A program made the position numbers and the translations under genes. Shown piece by piece: positions 16,144 to 24,855 of a DNA stretch of 64,000 bases; positions within the stretch are counted from its first letter, which is position 1, and each line of letters starts with the position of its first letter. The notes beneath the pieces are model-generated. The model was given only the letters and a program-made list of their open reading frames with translations. It was not told the DNA's origin and made no database searches. The stretch is taken from assembly GCF_026626665.1 (NCBI RefSeq), contig NZ_JAPNKE010000002.1:8285168-8349167 (forward strand). Direction: 5' to 3'. The DNA is from Nannocystis pusilla (GTDB lineage Bacteria; Myxococcota_A; Polyangia; Nannocystales; Nannocystaceae).

Positions 16144-18486
16144 GTGCCGGTGACGACGACCGGCGAGCGGGGGTCCGAGCTGCGCGGCGCGGTGGTGTTC
16201 GTCGCCGCGGTCGCCTTGCTGGCCGGGGCGCTCGCGCTGGTGCGGGCGCGGCTCGAGCCGCCGCCGCCGTTGGAAAAAAATGTCTCCGAGGACATGTTCT
16301 CGGCGACACGTGCGCTCGAGCGGCTGGAGCGGCTGATCGGCGACGACGCGCCGCACCCGGTCGGCTCGCCTGCGGCGGCGGCGTTGCGCGAGCGCATGCT
16401 GGCCGAGTTCGCGGCGCTGGGCGTACAGGCGGAGGTCCAGGAGGGCTTCGCCTGCGGGCCGCGCAGCGCCGGCTGCGGGCGGGTGTGGAACGTGGTCGCG
16501 GCGCTGCCGGGGCGCGAGGAGGGGCCGGCGCTGCTGGTCTCGGCGCACTACGACTCGGTCGCGGCCGGGCCCGGCGCCGGCGACGACGGCTCGGGCGTGG
16601 CCGCCTCGTTCGAGGTCGCGCGGGCCCTGCTCGCGGGTCCGCGGCCGCGCAACCCGGTCGTGTTCGTGCTGGTCGACGGCGAGGAGTCGGGCCTGCTCGG
16701 CGCGCAGGCGTTCGTCGACGCCCACCCGCGCGCCGCCTCGATCGGCGCGGTCATCAACCTCGACGCCGGCGGCACTCGCGGCGTCACCTCGCTGACGCGC
16801 ACCACCGCGAACGACGACGGCCTGGTCGCCGCGATCGCCGAGGCCGTGCCGCGGCCGTACGGAGCCAGCGTGATCGGGGCCGTCTACGGCCTCACGCCCT
16901 ACGACACCGACTTCACCGTCTACAAAAATGCGGGCTGGCCGGCGCTCGACTTCGGCTTCGGCGAGGACAAGGCCCACTACCACACCCCGCTCGATCGCCT
17001 GGCCAACCTCGACCCGGCGAGCGTGCAGCACCTCGGCGACACCGCGCTCGCGGCCGTGCGCGCGCTGGCCGGGGCCGATCTCGTCGCCCTGCCCGAGCGC
17101 TCGCGGGTCTACGTCGACGCGCTCGGGGCGAAGTTGTTGCACCTGCGGACGCTGTGGATCCCCGGGCTCGCCGCGCTCGCGCTGGGGCTGCTGGTCCCGG
17201 TCGCGCGTCGGCTCGCGCGCGAGGTCGGCGGCGCGCGCCGGACCTGGCTCGCGCGCGGGCTCGGCTTCGTCGCGCTGGTCGGCGGGCCGGCGGCGCTCGG
17301 GGCCGGGTTGATGGCGGCGATCGCCTGGCTCACCGCGGCCGAGGTCGCCGGCCACGCGGCCCCGCTGCCGGCCCGGGTCGCGCTGTGGACGAGCGTGCTC
17401 GCAACAGGCGGCGCGCTGGTCGGGCCGCTCGCGCGCGCCGACGCGGCCGCCCGCGCGTGGCTGTGGCTCGGGCCGTGGCTGTGGCTGGCGGCGATCGCCG
17501 CGGTCACCGCGGTCGCCCTGCCCGGCGCCAGCGTCGGCGTGCTGCCGCCCGCGCTGATCGCGGGGCTGCTGGCGTTTGGGGCATGTCGCATCGGCCATGA
17601 CCCATCGGGCATGTCGTGGGGGACATGGCCTTCCGGACTGGTCGTGCTGCTCGGCCTGGCGTTGCCGGCGCTGATGTGGCTGCAGGCGGCGGTGCGGGTC
17701 GAGGCGGTGTTCGGCCTCGGGCCGGCGGCCGCCGGGGTGCTGGCGCTGCTGGCCTCGCTGCTGGCGCCGCTGTGGCTCGGCCTCGGGCGCCTGCGCAGGC
17801 CGCTCGTGCTGGCGCTCGCGCTCGTCGGCGCCGGGGCCACGGCGATCGCCGTCACCTCGCCCGCGTACACCGACGCGCGGCCGCGGCGCCTGAGCCTGCT
17901 GTATCACCTCGACGCCGACAGCGGCGCGGGGCGGTGGATCGTCGGCGCGGACGCGCCGCTGCCGACCGCGCTGCAGGCGGCCGCAGCCTTCGCTCCGGCC
18001 GGGCCCGCGTTCGCCTGGGACACCGACGAGTCGCCCAGCTTCGTCGCGCCGGCCGGGTCGCCGCCGCCCGAGCTCGCGCCGCCGGTCGTCGAGCCGGTGC
18101 CGGACCCCGAGCCGCCGCCGAGCTCGGGTCGGCGGGTGGTCGTGCGCGTGCGGTCGGCCCGCGGCGCGCGCGTGATGGCGATGTTCGTGCCCGAGGCCGC
18201 GGGGCTGCGCGCGGTGGCCATGAACGGGGTCGCCTTGCCGCCGTATCCGGAGCATCGGCGCAAGTACGTCGCCGGCGGTGAGGTCTACGGGATCGTCGCG
18301 CCGCCGCCGGAGGGCGTGGTGGTGACGCTCGAGCTGGACCGTGAAGCCCCGGTCGAGGCTGTTGTTTGGGACCTGTCGGAAGGGATTCCCGCGGCGGGCG
18401 ACGCGCTGAAGGCGGCGCGCCCGACCTGGGCCGTGCCCTCGCACGGTGGCGACCGGACCATGCTGTCGCGCCGGATCTCGCTGTGA
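16144..18486 (+). CDS. Membrane M28-family metallopeptidase
   Basis: A 780-residue membrane-anchored zinc aminopeptidase-like protein, similar in layout to endoplasmic-reticulum metallopeptidase ERMP1. One N-terminal TM (VVFVAAVALLAGALALV) is followed by an M28 domain with zinc ligands in SAHYDSV, GAGDDGSGV, DGEESGLLG, INLDAGG and AHYHTPLD. Then come about eight TM segments (residues 335-580) and a C-terminal soluble domain. The start is GTG at 16144. Two PAL-like sequences are read in frame: one coding NVSEDMFS just after TM1, and one coding GACRIGHDPSGMSWGTW in a loop between TM helices. The substrate is unknown. Confidence 0.85.
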   Translation: MPVTTTGERGSELRGAVVFVAAVALLAGALALVRARLEPPPPLEKNVSEDMFSATRALERLERLIGDDAPHPVGSPAAAALRERMLAEFAALGVQAEVQEGFACGPRSAGCGRVWNVVAALPGREEGPALLVSAHYDSVAAGPGAGDDGSGVAASFEVARALLAGPRPRNPVVFVLVDGEESGLLGAQAFVDAHPRAASIGAVINLDAGGTRGVTSLTRTTANDDGLVAAIAEAVPRPYGASVIGAVYGLTPYDTDFTVYKNAGWPALDFGFGEDKAHYHTPLDRLANLDPASVQHLGDTALAAVRALAGADLVALPERSRVYVDALGAKLLHLRTLWIPGLAALALGLLVPVARRLAREVGGARRTWLARGLGFVALVGGPAALGAGLMAAIAWLTAAEVAGHAAPLPARVALWTSVLATGGALVGPLARADAAARAWLWLGPWLWLAAIAAVTAVALPGASVGVLPPALIAGLLAFGACRIGHDPSGMSWGTWPSGLVVLLGLALPALMWLQAAVRVEAVFGLGPAAAGVLALLASLLAPLWLGLGRLRRPLVLALALVGAGATAIAVTSPAYTDARPRRLSLLYHLDADSGAGRWIVGADAPLPTALQAAAAFAPAGPAFAWDTDESPSFVAPAGSPPPELAPPVVEPVPDPEPPPSSGRRVVVRVRSARGARVMAMFVPEAAGLRAVAMNGVALPPYPEHRRKYVAGGEVYGIVAPPPEGVVVTLELDREAPVEAVVWDLSEGIPAAGDALKAARPTWAVPSHGGDRTMLSRRISL
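16279..16300. repeat. PAL-like element inside the M28 gene (N-terminal)
   Basis: ATGTCTCCGAGGACAT forms the PAL hairpin and is translated in frame in the linker between the TM helix and the peptidase domain, where an insertion would be tolerated. Confidence 0.5.
17578..17635. repeat. PAL-like cluster inside the M28 gene (TM loop)
   Basis: Three CATG-containing half-elements (GGCATGTCG, GGCATGTCG, GGACATGG) lie within 58 bp and are translated in frame as a hydrophilic loop between two hydrophobic helices. Confidence 0.6.
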
Positions 18487-18809
18487 CGACCCGCGCGCAG
18501 TTCCGTCCACATGGTCGCAGATGTCACGCGTCGACCGAGGCTCCCGCGGCACTCGGACCTGCATCGCACTGCGGCGGAGGCCGCGGGCCCGAGGCCGGCA
18601 GCGGGGCGGGCTCGAACGGCGCTCCGGGCTGCGCGTCTGCCGGGTCGCGTCGGCGAGCTCACCCGCGGCGCGAAGCTGCCCGAAATTGTCGTCCTCCGCA
18701 CGTCCGGCGGCGACGCTCCGCGACATTTGCTATGGTGAACCGGAAGGCGGCTGGCCGCGCGAGCGACGGGCCGTGACAACTCTTCACGACGGACTACTCT
18801 GGCGCTCTC
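18487..18809. other. Gap with no recognised feature
   Basis: 323 bp between the M28 gene and the next plus-strand gene. The short frames here are not convincing; a TATGGT near 18731 could be a -10 but no -35 is clear. Confidence 0.3.
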
Positions 18810-19598
18810 ATGAATCGTCTCCGGCCCACGAAGGGGCGCCGGCCCCTCGGCACCGCGCGTCGCCTGCGCCCCGACCTCGCTCGTGAGGGCGGGCTGGAGG
18901 CCGACCGCGAGGCCTCGGAGTCGCAAGCGTTGGCGCGGCGCGGCGTCGGCTGGGACCAGTCGGCGGCGCTCGAGACGACCCCGTTCCGCGAGACCGACCC
19001 GCTCGATTCGCCGCTGTCGGCGCGGATCTTGAGCCTGCTGTCCGACCCGCGGATCGACTTCCTCACGGTGGCCTCGGCCGCCGACGCGCTCGGTTCGCCG
19101 CGACAGGACGTGGAGAACGCGCTCGAGGCGATGCGCCAGGCCGGCCTGCTGGTGGCGATCGGCGGCGGCTCGGTGGTCCGCTACGGGGTCACGCCGGAGA
19201 CGAAGGGCGAGCTCGAGGCCGAGTTCCGCGCGGCCGCGCAGGAGCTCGGCGAGCACGCGCTGCTGGCTCGCCTGTCCACAGAGACAGCTCTGGTGCCGTT
19301 CGAGGACGAGGAGCCGCGCCTGCCCGCGACCGCCGGCCTGCTCAGCCTGTTCCTCCCCGGCACCGGCCAGCTGCTCAACGGCGACATCGGCCGCGCCTCG
19401 CTGGTGTTCGCGGTGTGGAGCCTCGCGTGGATCACCCACCTCTCGCCGGTGTGGACGTTCGTGTGCCTGTACGCCGGCGCCGAGGCGTTCTTGACCGCGA
19501 AGATCCGCAGCATGGAGCGCAAGCTGGCCGAGGACAACCACGCGCTCCCGCCGGGCGCCGCCGGGCCGAAGAAGCTGCCGTCGCCGCGCCCGACCTGA
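18810..19598 (+). CDS. Winged-helix plus TM2-like membrane protein
   Basis: A 262-residue protein of unusual build. The N-terminal 60 residues are Arg-rich and low complexity. Residues about 70-125 look like a winged helix-turn-helix (RILSLLSDPRIDFLTVASAA, then VENALEAMRQAGLLV and a beta-wing ending VVRYGVTP). A C-terminal membrane part contains GLLSLFLPGTGQLLNGDIGR followed by two hydrophobic segments, which resembles the TM2 domain. A membrane-tethered DNA-binding or sensing protein is one inference; the wHTH could instead be a protein-interaction fold. I do not recognise a named family for the whole protein. Confidence 0.65.
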   Translation: MNRLRPTKGRRPLGTARRLRPDLAREGGLEADREASESQALARRGVGWDQSAALETTPFRETDPLDSPLSARILSLLSDPRIDFLTVASAADALGSPRQDVENALEAMRQAGLLVAIGGGSVVRYGVTPETKGELEAEFRAAAQELGEHALLARLSTETALVPFEDEEPRLPATAGLLSLFLPGTGQLLNGDIGRASLVFAVWSLAWITHLSPVWTFVCLYAGAEAFLTAKIRSMERKLAEDNHALPPGAAGPKKLPSPRPT

Positions 19599-19600
19599 CG

Positions 19601-19674
19601 CGCATGCCTTTTAAAGCATGCGCGAAGGGACATGCTCTCGAGCGCATGTCCGTTCAGGCATGTCTCTCGTGACA
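19601..19674. repeat. PAL element cluster between convergent genes
   Basis: It starts with CGCATGC cttttaaa GCATGCG (perfect 7 bp stem) and continues with GGGACATGCTC, GCGCATGTCC and GGCATGTCTC half-elements. It separates the winged-helix gene and the lytic transglycosylase gene. Confidence 0.7.
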
Positions 19675-19882
19675 GATGAGGGATACGCAGCCCCCGGCTG
19701 GCGTCTCCGAGACGAGCGAACCCCGACTCCGTGCGCGGCGACCGAATCTGGCGTGATGGACACGCGGGCCCGTCCGAGCCGCGCCGCGGCTGACGCCTGA
19801 GCAGGCTCTGCGCATCGCGACTCGGCCGGCTCAGCCGTCCCGGGTCGCTCGCGGAGAGCGTCTGGCCTTTCGGACAGGCGCC

Positions 19883-22293
19883 TCAGCCGTGGTCGACCGG
19901 GCCCGGCGACACGCCCCGCGCGCGGCTCGGCAGGGTCAGCGGCACGTAGGGCAGGCGCTGGTCGGCGGTGAGCTCGGCGGGGGCGTGCAGCCAGCGGTAG
20001 CTGAGCCAACGCTCGAGCACCGACTGCGTGTAGGCGCGGGTCTCGTCGTAGGGGATGGCCTCGATGAAGAGGTCGAAGTCCCAGTCCTTGCGCTTCTCGA
20101 GCCACTTGTCGACCGCGCCGGCGCCGGCGTTGTAGCTGGGGATCGCCAGCGGCACCGCGGCATCGTCGCCGCCGTAGCGACGCACGAGGTTGCCGAGGTA
20201 GAGCGTGCCGAGGTCGAGGTTGAGCGACGGGTCGTAGAGGCGGGCCTCGTCGAAGCCGTCGACGCCGGCCTGGCGCGCGAGGTCCTTCGCGGTGGCCGGC
20301 ATCAGCTGCACGAGGCCGCGGGCGCCGGCCCACGACGTCACGCCGGGCTCGAAGCGGCTCTCGGTCTGCATGATGGCGAAGGTCAAAAACCACGGGACCT
20401 GATGCGCGCCCTCGCCGGCGCGCACGAGGTCGGAGAACGCGAGCGGGTGGGCGATCGTCCACAGCTCGCGGTTGGCGGCGGCCGGCGGGCTCTGCCGCCA
20501 GGTGCTGCCGAGCGCGCCGAGCAGCCGCTGCGACTCGCCGTAGAGGCCGGCCTGGGCCAGCACCGCGGCCGCGGGCCAGCCGTCGATCTTGGCGTCGCTG
20601 AGCTCCTCGCGGGCCTCGTCGCCGAGGCCGAGGCGGGCCAGCAGGAGCGCGCGCTCGGCCGCCGGGGTGGCCGGCAGATCGAGGCGCACGGCCGCCTGAT
20701 CGGCCGACTTCGACAGCGCCGCGACCCCGCGCGCCAGCGGCTCGTCGCCGGCCTCGCGCAGGCGTGACATGGCCTGAAGACCAGGATAGCTGAGCGGCGC
20801 GGTGGCGATGACGTCGAGCCAGGCGGCCACGGCATCGTCGGCGCGGCCGAGGCGGTGCAGGCCGCGGCCGCGGAAGTAGTGCAGCTTGGCGCGCTCGCGC
20901 AGGTCGAGGCCCTTCTGCGTCAGGCCGTCGTCGGCCAGCTGGAGCGCGTCGGCCGGGCGGTCCTGCGTCAGCGCCAGCACCAGCAGGCGGCGCCGCGCTT
21001 CGAAGGCCATGTCGCCGCCGCCGAAGTCGGCCAGCATGCGCTCGTAGGCCTGGCGCTCGCGCGGCTTGTCGCCCTTCTCGGCCCACGACTCGCCGGCCAG
21101 CAGCAGCGAGTCGTCGGCGTAGCTGTGGTCGGGGAACTCGTCGGCGACCGCGGAGAACTGCTTGGCCGCGCGCTCGTACTCGCCCTCGGCGTAGCGGCCG
21201 CGGCCGGCCTGGTAGAGGGCCTTGACGAGGGTGTCCTTGCGGCCAGGTCCGGACTTGCGGCACGCCGCCGCCGACGACTCGAACACCGGGCGCGACTTGG
21301 CCCGCTTGCGCTGCTTGAAGATCGCCGTGCCCTTGAGGAACAGCGCCTCGCAGCGGTCGGCGTCGGGGGGCTGCAGCGCGAGGAACTCGTCGACGTCGCG
21401 GATGACCCCGGCGTAGCGGCTGCGCGCCAGCTGGTCGCGGATCTTCGCCAGCTGGCGCTGGCGCACGGCGTCGCGGTCCTCGGTGAAGCTGCGCCGCAGG
21501 CCGACCTTCTGCGCCAGCGCCGGCAGCCGCTCCTCGGCCTCGGTGCCGTAGTCCGACAGCGGCACGTCGAGCAACAACTTCTCGTAGAGATCGATCGCCT
21601 CGCGCAGCTCCTCCGGCGCCTCGCCCTCGGCCAGCAGCCGGGCCCGCTTGGCCCGCACCTCGTGGCGCCGCGCGGACTCGGGGAACTTGGCGAGGAAGGC
21701 GGCGTACTGCGAAAGCGCGCCGGCCCGATCATTGGTACGGGCCTTGGCGTCGGCGCCGGTGATCGTCGCGGCCGGCTCGATCGCGGTGCCGGCCGCGGCT
21801 TCGACCAGCCCGGCGAGCGGCGCCTTGGCCTTGTCGGGCATGCCGGCGTCGAGCCACGCCTGAGCCTCGAGCAGGCGCAGGCGCGGGGCGACCGTGGCCA
21901 GCCCCGGCGCGGTGCGAGCCTCGGCCAGGCGCGCGGCGCCCTCGGCGAACCGTTGCGCCCGCAGGTCCTCGAGCGCGCGCAGCCACAACGCCGCGCCGCG
22001 GTCGTCGGCCGCGAGCGCGCCGTCCTGCAGCACCTCGTCGAGCAGCTTGATCGCAGCCGGGAAGTTCTGGCGCTCGCGCGCGAGGATCGCGTCGCGGCCG
22101 GGCCCGCTGGAGAACCTAGCTTGCGCTCGGGCTCGGCGACCGGCGCCGGCTCCTTCTTCTTGTCGGGCTCGCCGTCGGACTTGCCGAGGTCGCCGGTGAA
22201 CAGCGGCGGCGTCGACTCGCCCCGACATGCCCCAAAGGACAGGCTCATCAGCACGAGCAAGGCGACCGGGCCGCGAATCGATGGGCGTTGCAT
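19883..22293 (-). CDS. Soluble lytic murein transglycosylase (Slt70-like) lipoprotein, frameshifted
   Basis: Cleaves the MurNAc-GlcNAc bond of peptidoglycan to give anhydro ends; predicted periplasmic and outer-membrane anchored. The N-terminal frame has a signal peptide with lipobox LSFGAC. The frame changes between about 22085 and 22120, then an alpha-helical U-shaped TPR-like domain of about 550 residues leads into the catalytic SLT domain. That domain has IMQTESRFEPGV with the catalytic Glu, GLVQLMPATAKDLA and PSYNAGAGAVDKW. The ATG at 22293 is used. The FHA-GGDEF gene ends 10 bp upstream, so the two are probably co-transcribed. The lipobox region itself is read from a PAL-like sequence. 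Confidence 0.85.
22221..22246. repeat. PAL-like sequence encoding the Slt lipobox
   Basis: On the minus strand CTGTCCTTTGGGGCATGTC is translated as part of the signal peptide and lipobox (LSFGAC). It matches the relaxed PAL pattern; chance similarity cannot be excluded. Confidence 0.4.
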
Positions 22294-22303
22294 CACCTGC
22301 TCC

Positions 22304-23215
22304 TTAGACCAGCCGGGTCGGCTCGTTCTCGGGGTCGTAGATCTCGACGCGGTCGCCGCCGGCGCGGCGGGCGATCATCAGCGCCGACTCGGCGGCCTTG
22401 ATCAGCGCCTCGGCGGTCGGCTCGTGCAGCAGCGCCAGGTCGGCGACCCCGAGCGAGAGGGTCAGGCGCGTCGGCTCGGCCGCGGGCAGCTCGCGCGCCG
22501 CGATCGTCTCGCGCAGCCGTCGGGCCGCTCGCGAGGCGCGCATGGCGTCGACGTCGCGGCAGAGGAACGCGAAGTCCTCGTCGCCGAGGCGGGCCAGCAG
22601 GTCGTCGCTGCGGGTGCTCTCGACGATCGTCAGGCACATGGTGCGCAGGACATGGTCGGCCGCGGCGTCGCCGACGGCCGCGCGCACGTCCTCGAAGCGG
22701 TCGAACTCGAAGCGGACCAGCGCCAGCGGCTTGCCGTGGCGCAGGGCGACGGCGACGTCGCTCTCGAGGCGGTTGAGGAAGTACCCGCGGGCGAACAGGC
22801 CGGTGAGGCGGTCGCGCAGCGTCGACTCGTACAGCTCGCGCTGCTGGTCGTCGTCGGTGTCCTCGTGAAAGGTGAAGCGGAGCACGCTGGCGGCTCCGAG
22901 CTGGATCTTGTCGCCCTCGCGCAGCGGATGGCGGTCGACGCGGTCGCCGTTGGCGAACGTGCCGTTGGTCGAGCCCGCGTCGGAGAGGTAGTACACGCCC
23001 TTGTCGACGGATACGGCCGCGTGGGTGCGGGAGATTCCCTCGTCGTTGATCCGCACCGTCGCGGTCAGCCCGCGGCCGATGGTGGTGTACGCGGGGTCGA
23101 GCTCGAACATCTCGCCCATGCGGTCGCCCGCGAGCACGACGACGAACGCCCTCCGCGGTCCCTCCTTGTCGGAGGGGCGGTCGGGGGGCTGAAAACGTCC
23201 GGGCGCGGCGGCCAC
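22304..23215 (-). CDS. FHA domain plus degenerate GGDEF domain protein
   Basis: A 303-residue cytoplasmic signalling protein. The N-terminal FHA domain has the phosphothreonine-binding residues in TTIGRGLTATVRI, SRTHAAV and AGSTNGTFANG. The C-terminal domain aligns with diguanylate cyclases (RDRLTGLFARGYFLNRLESD at its start), but the signature is LGDEDF where active enzymes have GGDEF. Cyclase activity is therefore doubtful; GTP binding or a c-di-GMP effector role is possible. GTG start at 23215. The gene ends 10 bp before the lytic transglycosylase start, so it may control cell-wall turnover in response to Ser/Thr kinases (inference). Confidence 0.85.
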   Translation of the reverse strand: MAAAPGRFQPPDRPSDKEGPRRAFVVVLAGDRMGEMFELDPAYTTIGRGLTATVRINDEGISRTHAAVSVDKGVYYLSDAGSTNGTFANGDRVDRHPLREGDKIQLGAASVLRFTFHEDTDDDQQRELYESTLRDRLTGLFARGYFLNRLESDVAVALRHGKPLALVRFEFDRFEDVRAAVGDAAADHVLRTMCLTIVESTRSDDLLARLGDEDFAFLCRDVDAMRASRAARRLRETIAARELPAAEPTRLTLSLGVADLALLHEPTAEALIKAAESALMIARRAGGDRVEIYDPENEPTRLV

Positions 23216-23301
23216 TCGCCGGCATCGTAGGGCCGGGGTCCCCCGTGGGGCAACAAATTGGGCCTCCCGCGCCGGGGCGCCCGCAGCGCGCGCTCGCGGC
23301 C

Positions 23302-23330
23302 TTGCGCGAGCCGGTCCGCCGACTCATACT
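23302..23330 (+). promoter_or_regulatory. Candidate ssrA promoter
   Basis: TTGCGC (23302-23307) and CATACT (23325-23330) are spaced 17 bp, about 50 bp before the mature tmRNA 5' end. This would leave a short leader for RNase P to remove. Confidence 0.35.
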
Positions 23331-23379
23331 CGTGATTCGCCGCTGCGCCCGTCGCTGCGACGAAGGTCCAACCACTCAC

Positions 23380-23737
23380 GGGGGTGTCAGGTTTCGACGG
23401 GGGTACTGAACGTGACGGATCGCGTGCCGGGGCTGCCTACTCAGCCACGTAAAAATGAGTGGGAATCATAGCTGCCAACGACAACAGCTACGGCCAGATG
23501 GCCCTCGCGGCGTAAGAACCCGCGACATCCCCGCCCGAGAGGCTCCGATAGGAACGGGGGTGTGATTACCGGAGCTAGCGTGAGCGCCTCGCCCCGAGCG
23601 CACACGTGAAATGAGGGGATCGCACCGGAGAGGGCCTGCCGTGGGCATGCTCCGGGGCTAAATCAAATACAGCGGCTACGCACGTAGTGGTCCCACCGGA
23701 TGGCTCGCGGACCCGGGTTCAATTCCCGGCGCCTCCA
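23380..23737 (+). ncRNA. ssrA: Transfer-messenger RNA (tmRNA)
   Basis: Rescues stalled ribosomes by trans-translation. The 5' end GGGGGTGTCAGGTTTCGACG and the 3' T-arm GGGTTCAATTCCCGG are standard. The acceptor stem GGGGGTG pairs with CGCCTCC over 7 bp with two G-U pairs. The discriminator base is A at 23737 and CCA is not encoded. The tag frame starts at GCC 23474 and ends TAA 23513-23515, giving the tag ANDNSYGQMALAA with the usual ALAA degradation end. This is the standard one-piece form. Confidence 0.97.
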
Positions 23738-23740
23738 CTC

Positions 23741-23768
23741 GGCCGGACTCGGCAACCAGAGTCCGGCC
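23741..23768 (+). terminator. Hairpin terminator after ssrA
   Basis: A perfect 10 bp stem GGCCGGACTC / GAGTCCGGCC with an 8-nt loop starts 4 nt after the tmRNA 3' end. Pyrimidine-rich sequence follows, but there is no long T tract. Confidence 0.65.
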
Positions 23769-23773
23769 ACCCC

Positions 23774-24033
23774 TCTTCGCACGGTGACGAGCAAGGTCTC
23801 GTCGACCTGCCGCCTCGCTGGCAGGCCGCCCTCCACGGCAGCCTGAGCGAGGCGTAACTTTCTTCGCACGGTGACGAGCAAGGTCTCGTCGACCTGCCGC
23901 CTCGCTGGCAGGCCGCCCTCCACGGCAGCCTGAGCGAGGCGTAGTTTCTCTGCACGGCGACGAGCGAGGTCTCGTCGACCTTGCCGCCTCGCTGGCAGAC
24001 CGCCCTCAACGGCAGCCTGAGCGGGGCGTAACT
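23774..24033. repeat. Three-copy 87 bp structured tandem repeat
   Basis: Three head-to-tail copies start near 23774, 23861 and 23947 (periods 87 and 86 bp). Each copy contains two inverted repeats: GACGAG caaggt CTCGTC, and a longer one with arms CGCCTCGCT and AGCGAGGCG. The first two copies are nearly identical and the third is diverged. The repeat follows ssrA directly. It could be a processed small-RNA array, a REP-type element or a transcription-stop array; I see no protein-coding signal. Confidence 0.8.
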
Positions 24034-24160
24034 TTTAACGTTCGGCTCTCTCCGAGCCCGGCCGTGTCCTGCTTGCCGCGAGCGGCCGCCGTGAGCGGCA
24101 TGCTCGAACCGGCCTCGTGGGTTCGTCTTCGCGCCCTCGCTGCCCGCGCACTCGTGCTTT

Positions 24161-24541
24161 TTAGATTCCGTCGATGCAGTCGGCCACGGCGAACAGCGCC
24201 TGGTCGCCGGCGTCATCGGGGTCGAAGCAGGCCTCGTCCACGCTCTGGGCGGCCGCCGGCAGGGCGGCGATCCGGCGAAAACCCTGGCCGGGGCGCAGCC
24301 GCGGCGAGCGGAGCAGGTACACGCGGCCGCGCGAGACGTAGAAGACCCGGCGATCGTCGGCATAAAAACCGTCGCGGACGCGCACCAGCGCGAAGTCGTC
24401 GCCGTACACGTGCATCTCGAGCGTCGCGCCTGGCGCAGGGCGGGCCGCCGCCCGTGTCTCCGGGGTCATGAAGGTCGCGAAGTCCAGTTGCTCCCAGGCC
24501 TCGTAAGCACGCATCGATCCGCCTCCGACTCCAGAGGCCAT
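24161..24541 (-). CDS. Hypothetical protein, 126 residues
   Basis: A soluble acidic protein that I do not recognise. It has a compact predicted beta-rich centre (GATLEMHVYGDDFALVRVRD, FYADDRRVFYVSRGRVYLL) and an acidic end (DPDDAGDQALFAVADC). Two ATG starts each have a GGAGG about 7 nt upstream (24541 and 24514), so the exact start is open; the longer one is given. Codon bias supports coding. It stands alone between the ssrA repeat array and the ATP-grasp cluster. Confidence 0.6.
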   Translation of the reverse strand: MASGVGGGSMRAYEAWEQLDFATFMTPETRAAARPAPGATLEMHVYGDDFALVRVRDGFYADDRRVFYVSRGRVYLLRSPRLRPGQGFRRIAALPAAAQSVDEACFDPDDAGDQALFAVADCIDGI

Positions 24542-24786
24542 TTAACAGCCTCCGCCGCCGCGGCCGTCAAGCGCCATCGCCGGCCAGCCCGCGAGCCGGT
24601 CGATCCGGAGCTGTGGAGCGGCGCTGTGGACAAGCCCGAAAACGCCTGCAGAGCCGCCGCAACGCCAGCTCCCCGGCGACTCGGGGGTGCTGTGGACGCG
24701 GCGTGAGCCGACCGCTCGCGCGCCCGCGCATGAGCTCGCCGCCTGCGCGCCCGTACAGCACCGCCTGCGCGCAGCCGCGCAGCCGC

Positions 24787-24855
24787 CATGCCCTCGAGGA
24801 CATGCTTTTTAAAACATGTGCCATCGGGCATGCCCTTCGGAGCATGCCCTTCGGG
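24787..24855. repeat. PAL element cluster at the 3' end of the ATP-grasp cluster
   Basis: It includes GGACATGC ttttta AAACATGT and two CATGCCCTTCGG units, ending at the stop codon of the ATP-grasp gene. A terminator for the minus-strand operon is likely. The upstream 245 bp (24542-24786) hold nothing else I recognise. Confidence 0.65.

Noticed and set aside
15373-18726. A 1117-codon open frame on the minus strand
   Set aside because: Antisense shadow of the M28 and MMPL genes; it crosses the degenerate repeat array and shows no motif.
20855-23230. A 791-codon open frame on the plus strand
   Set aside because: Antisense shadow of the lytic transglycosylase and FHA-GGDEF genes.
23774-24033. 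Possible CRISPR array after ssrA
   Set aside because: The repeats are 87 bp, directly adjacent and without unique spacers; no cas gene is present.
23380-24033. Integrated element at the ssrA 3' end
   Set aside because: No integrase, no direct copy of the tmRNA 3' end further downstream and no change to phage-like genes.
23719-24363. A minus-strand frame coding a repeated 29-residue unit
   Set aside because: It follows only from the 87 bp period being a multiple of three and crosses the tmRNA 3' end; no start signal or domain is present.
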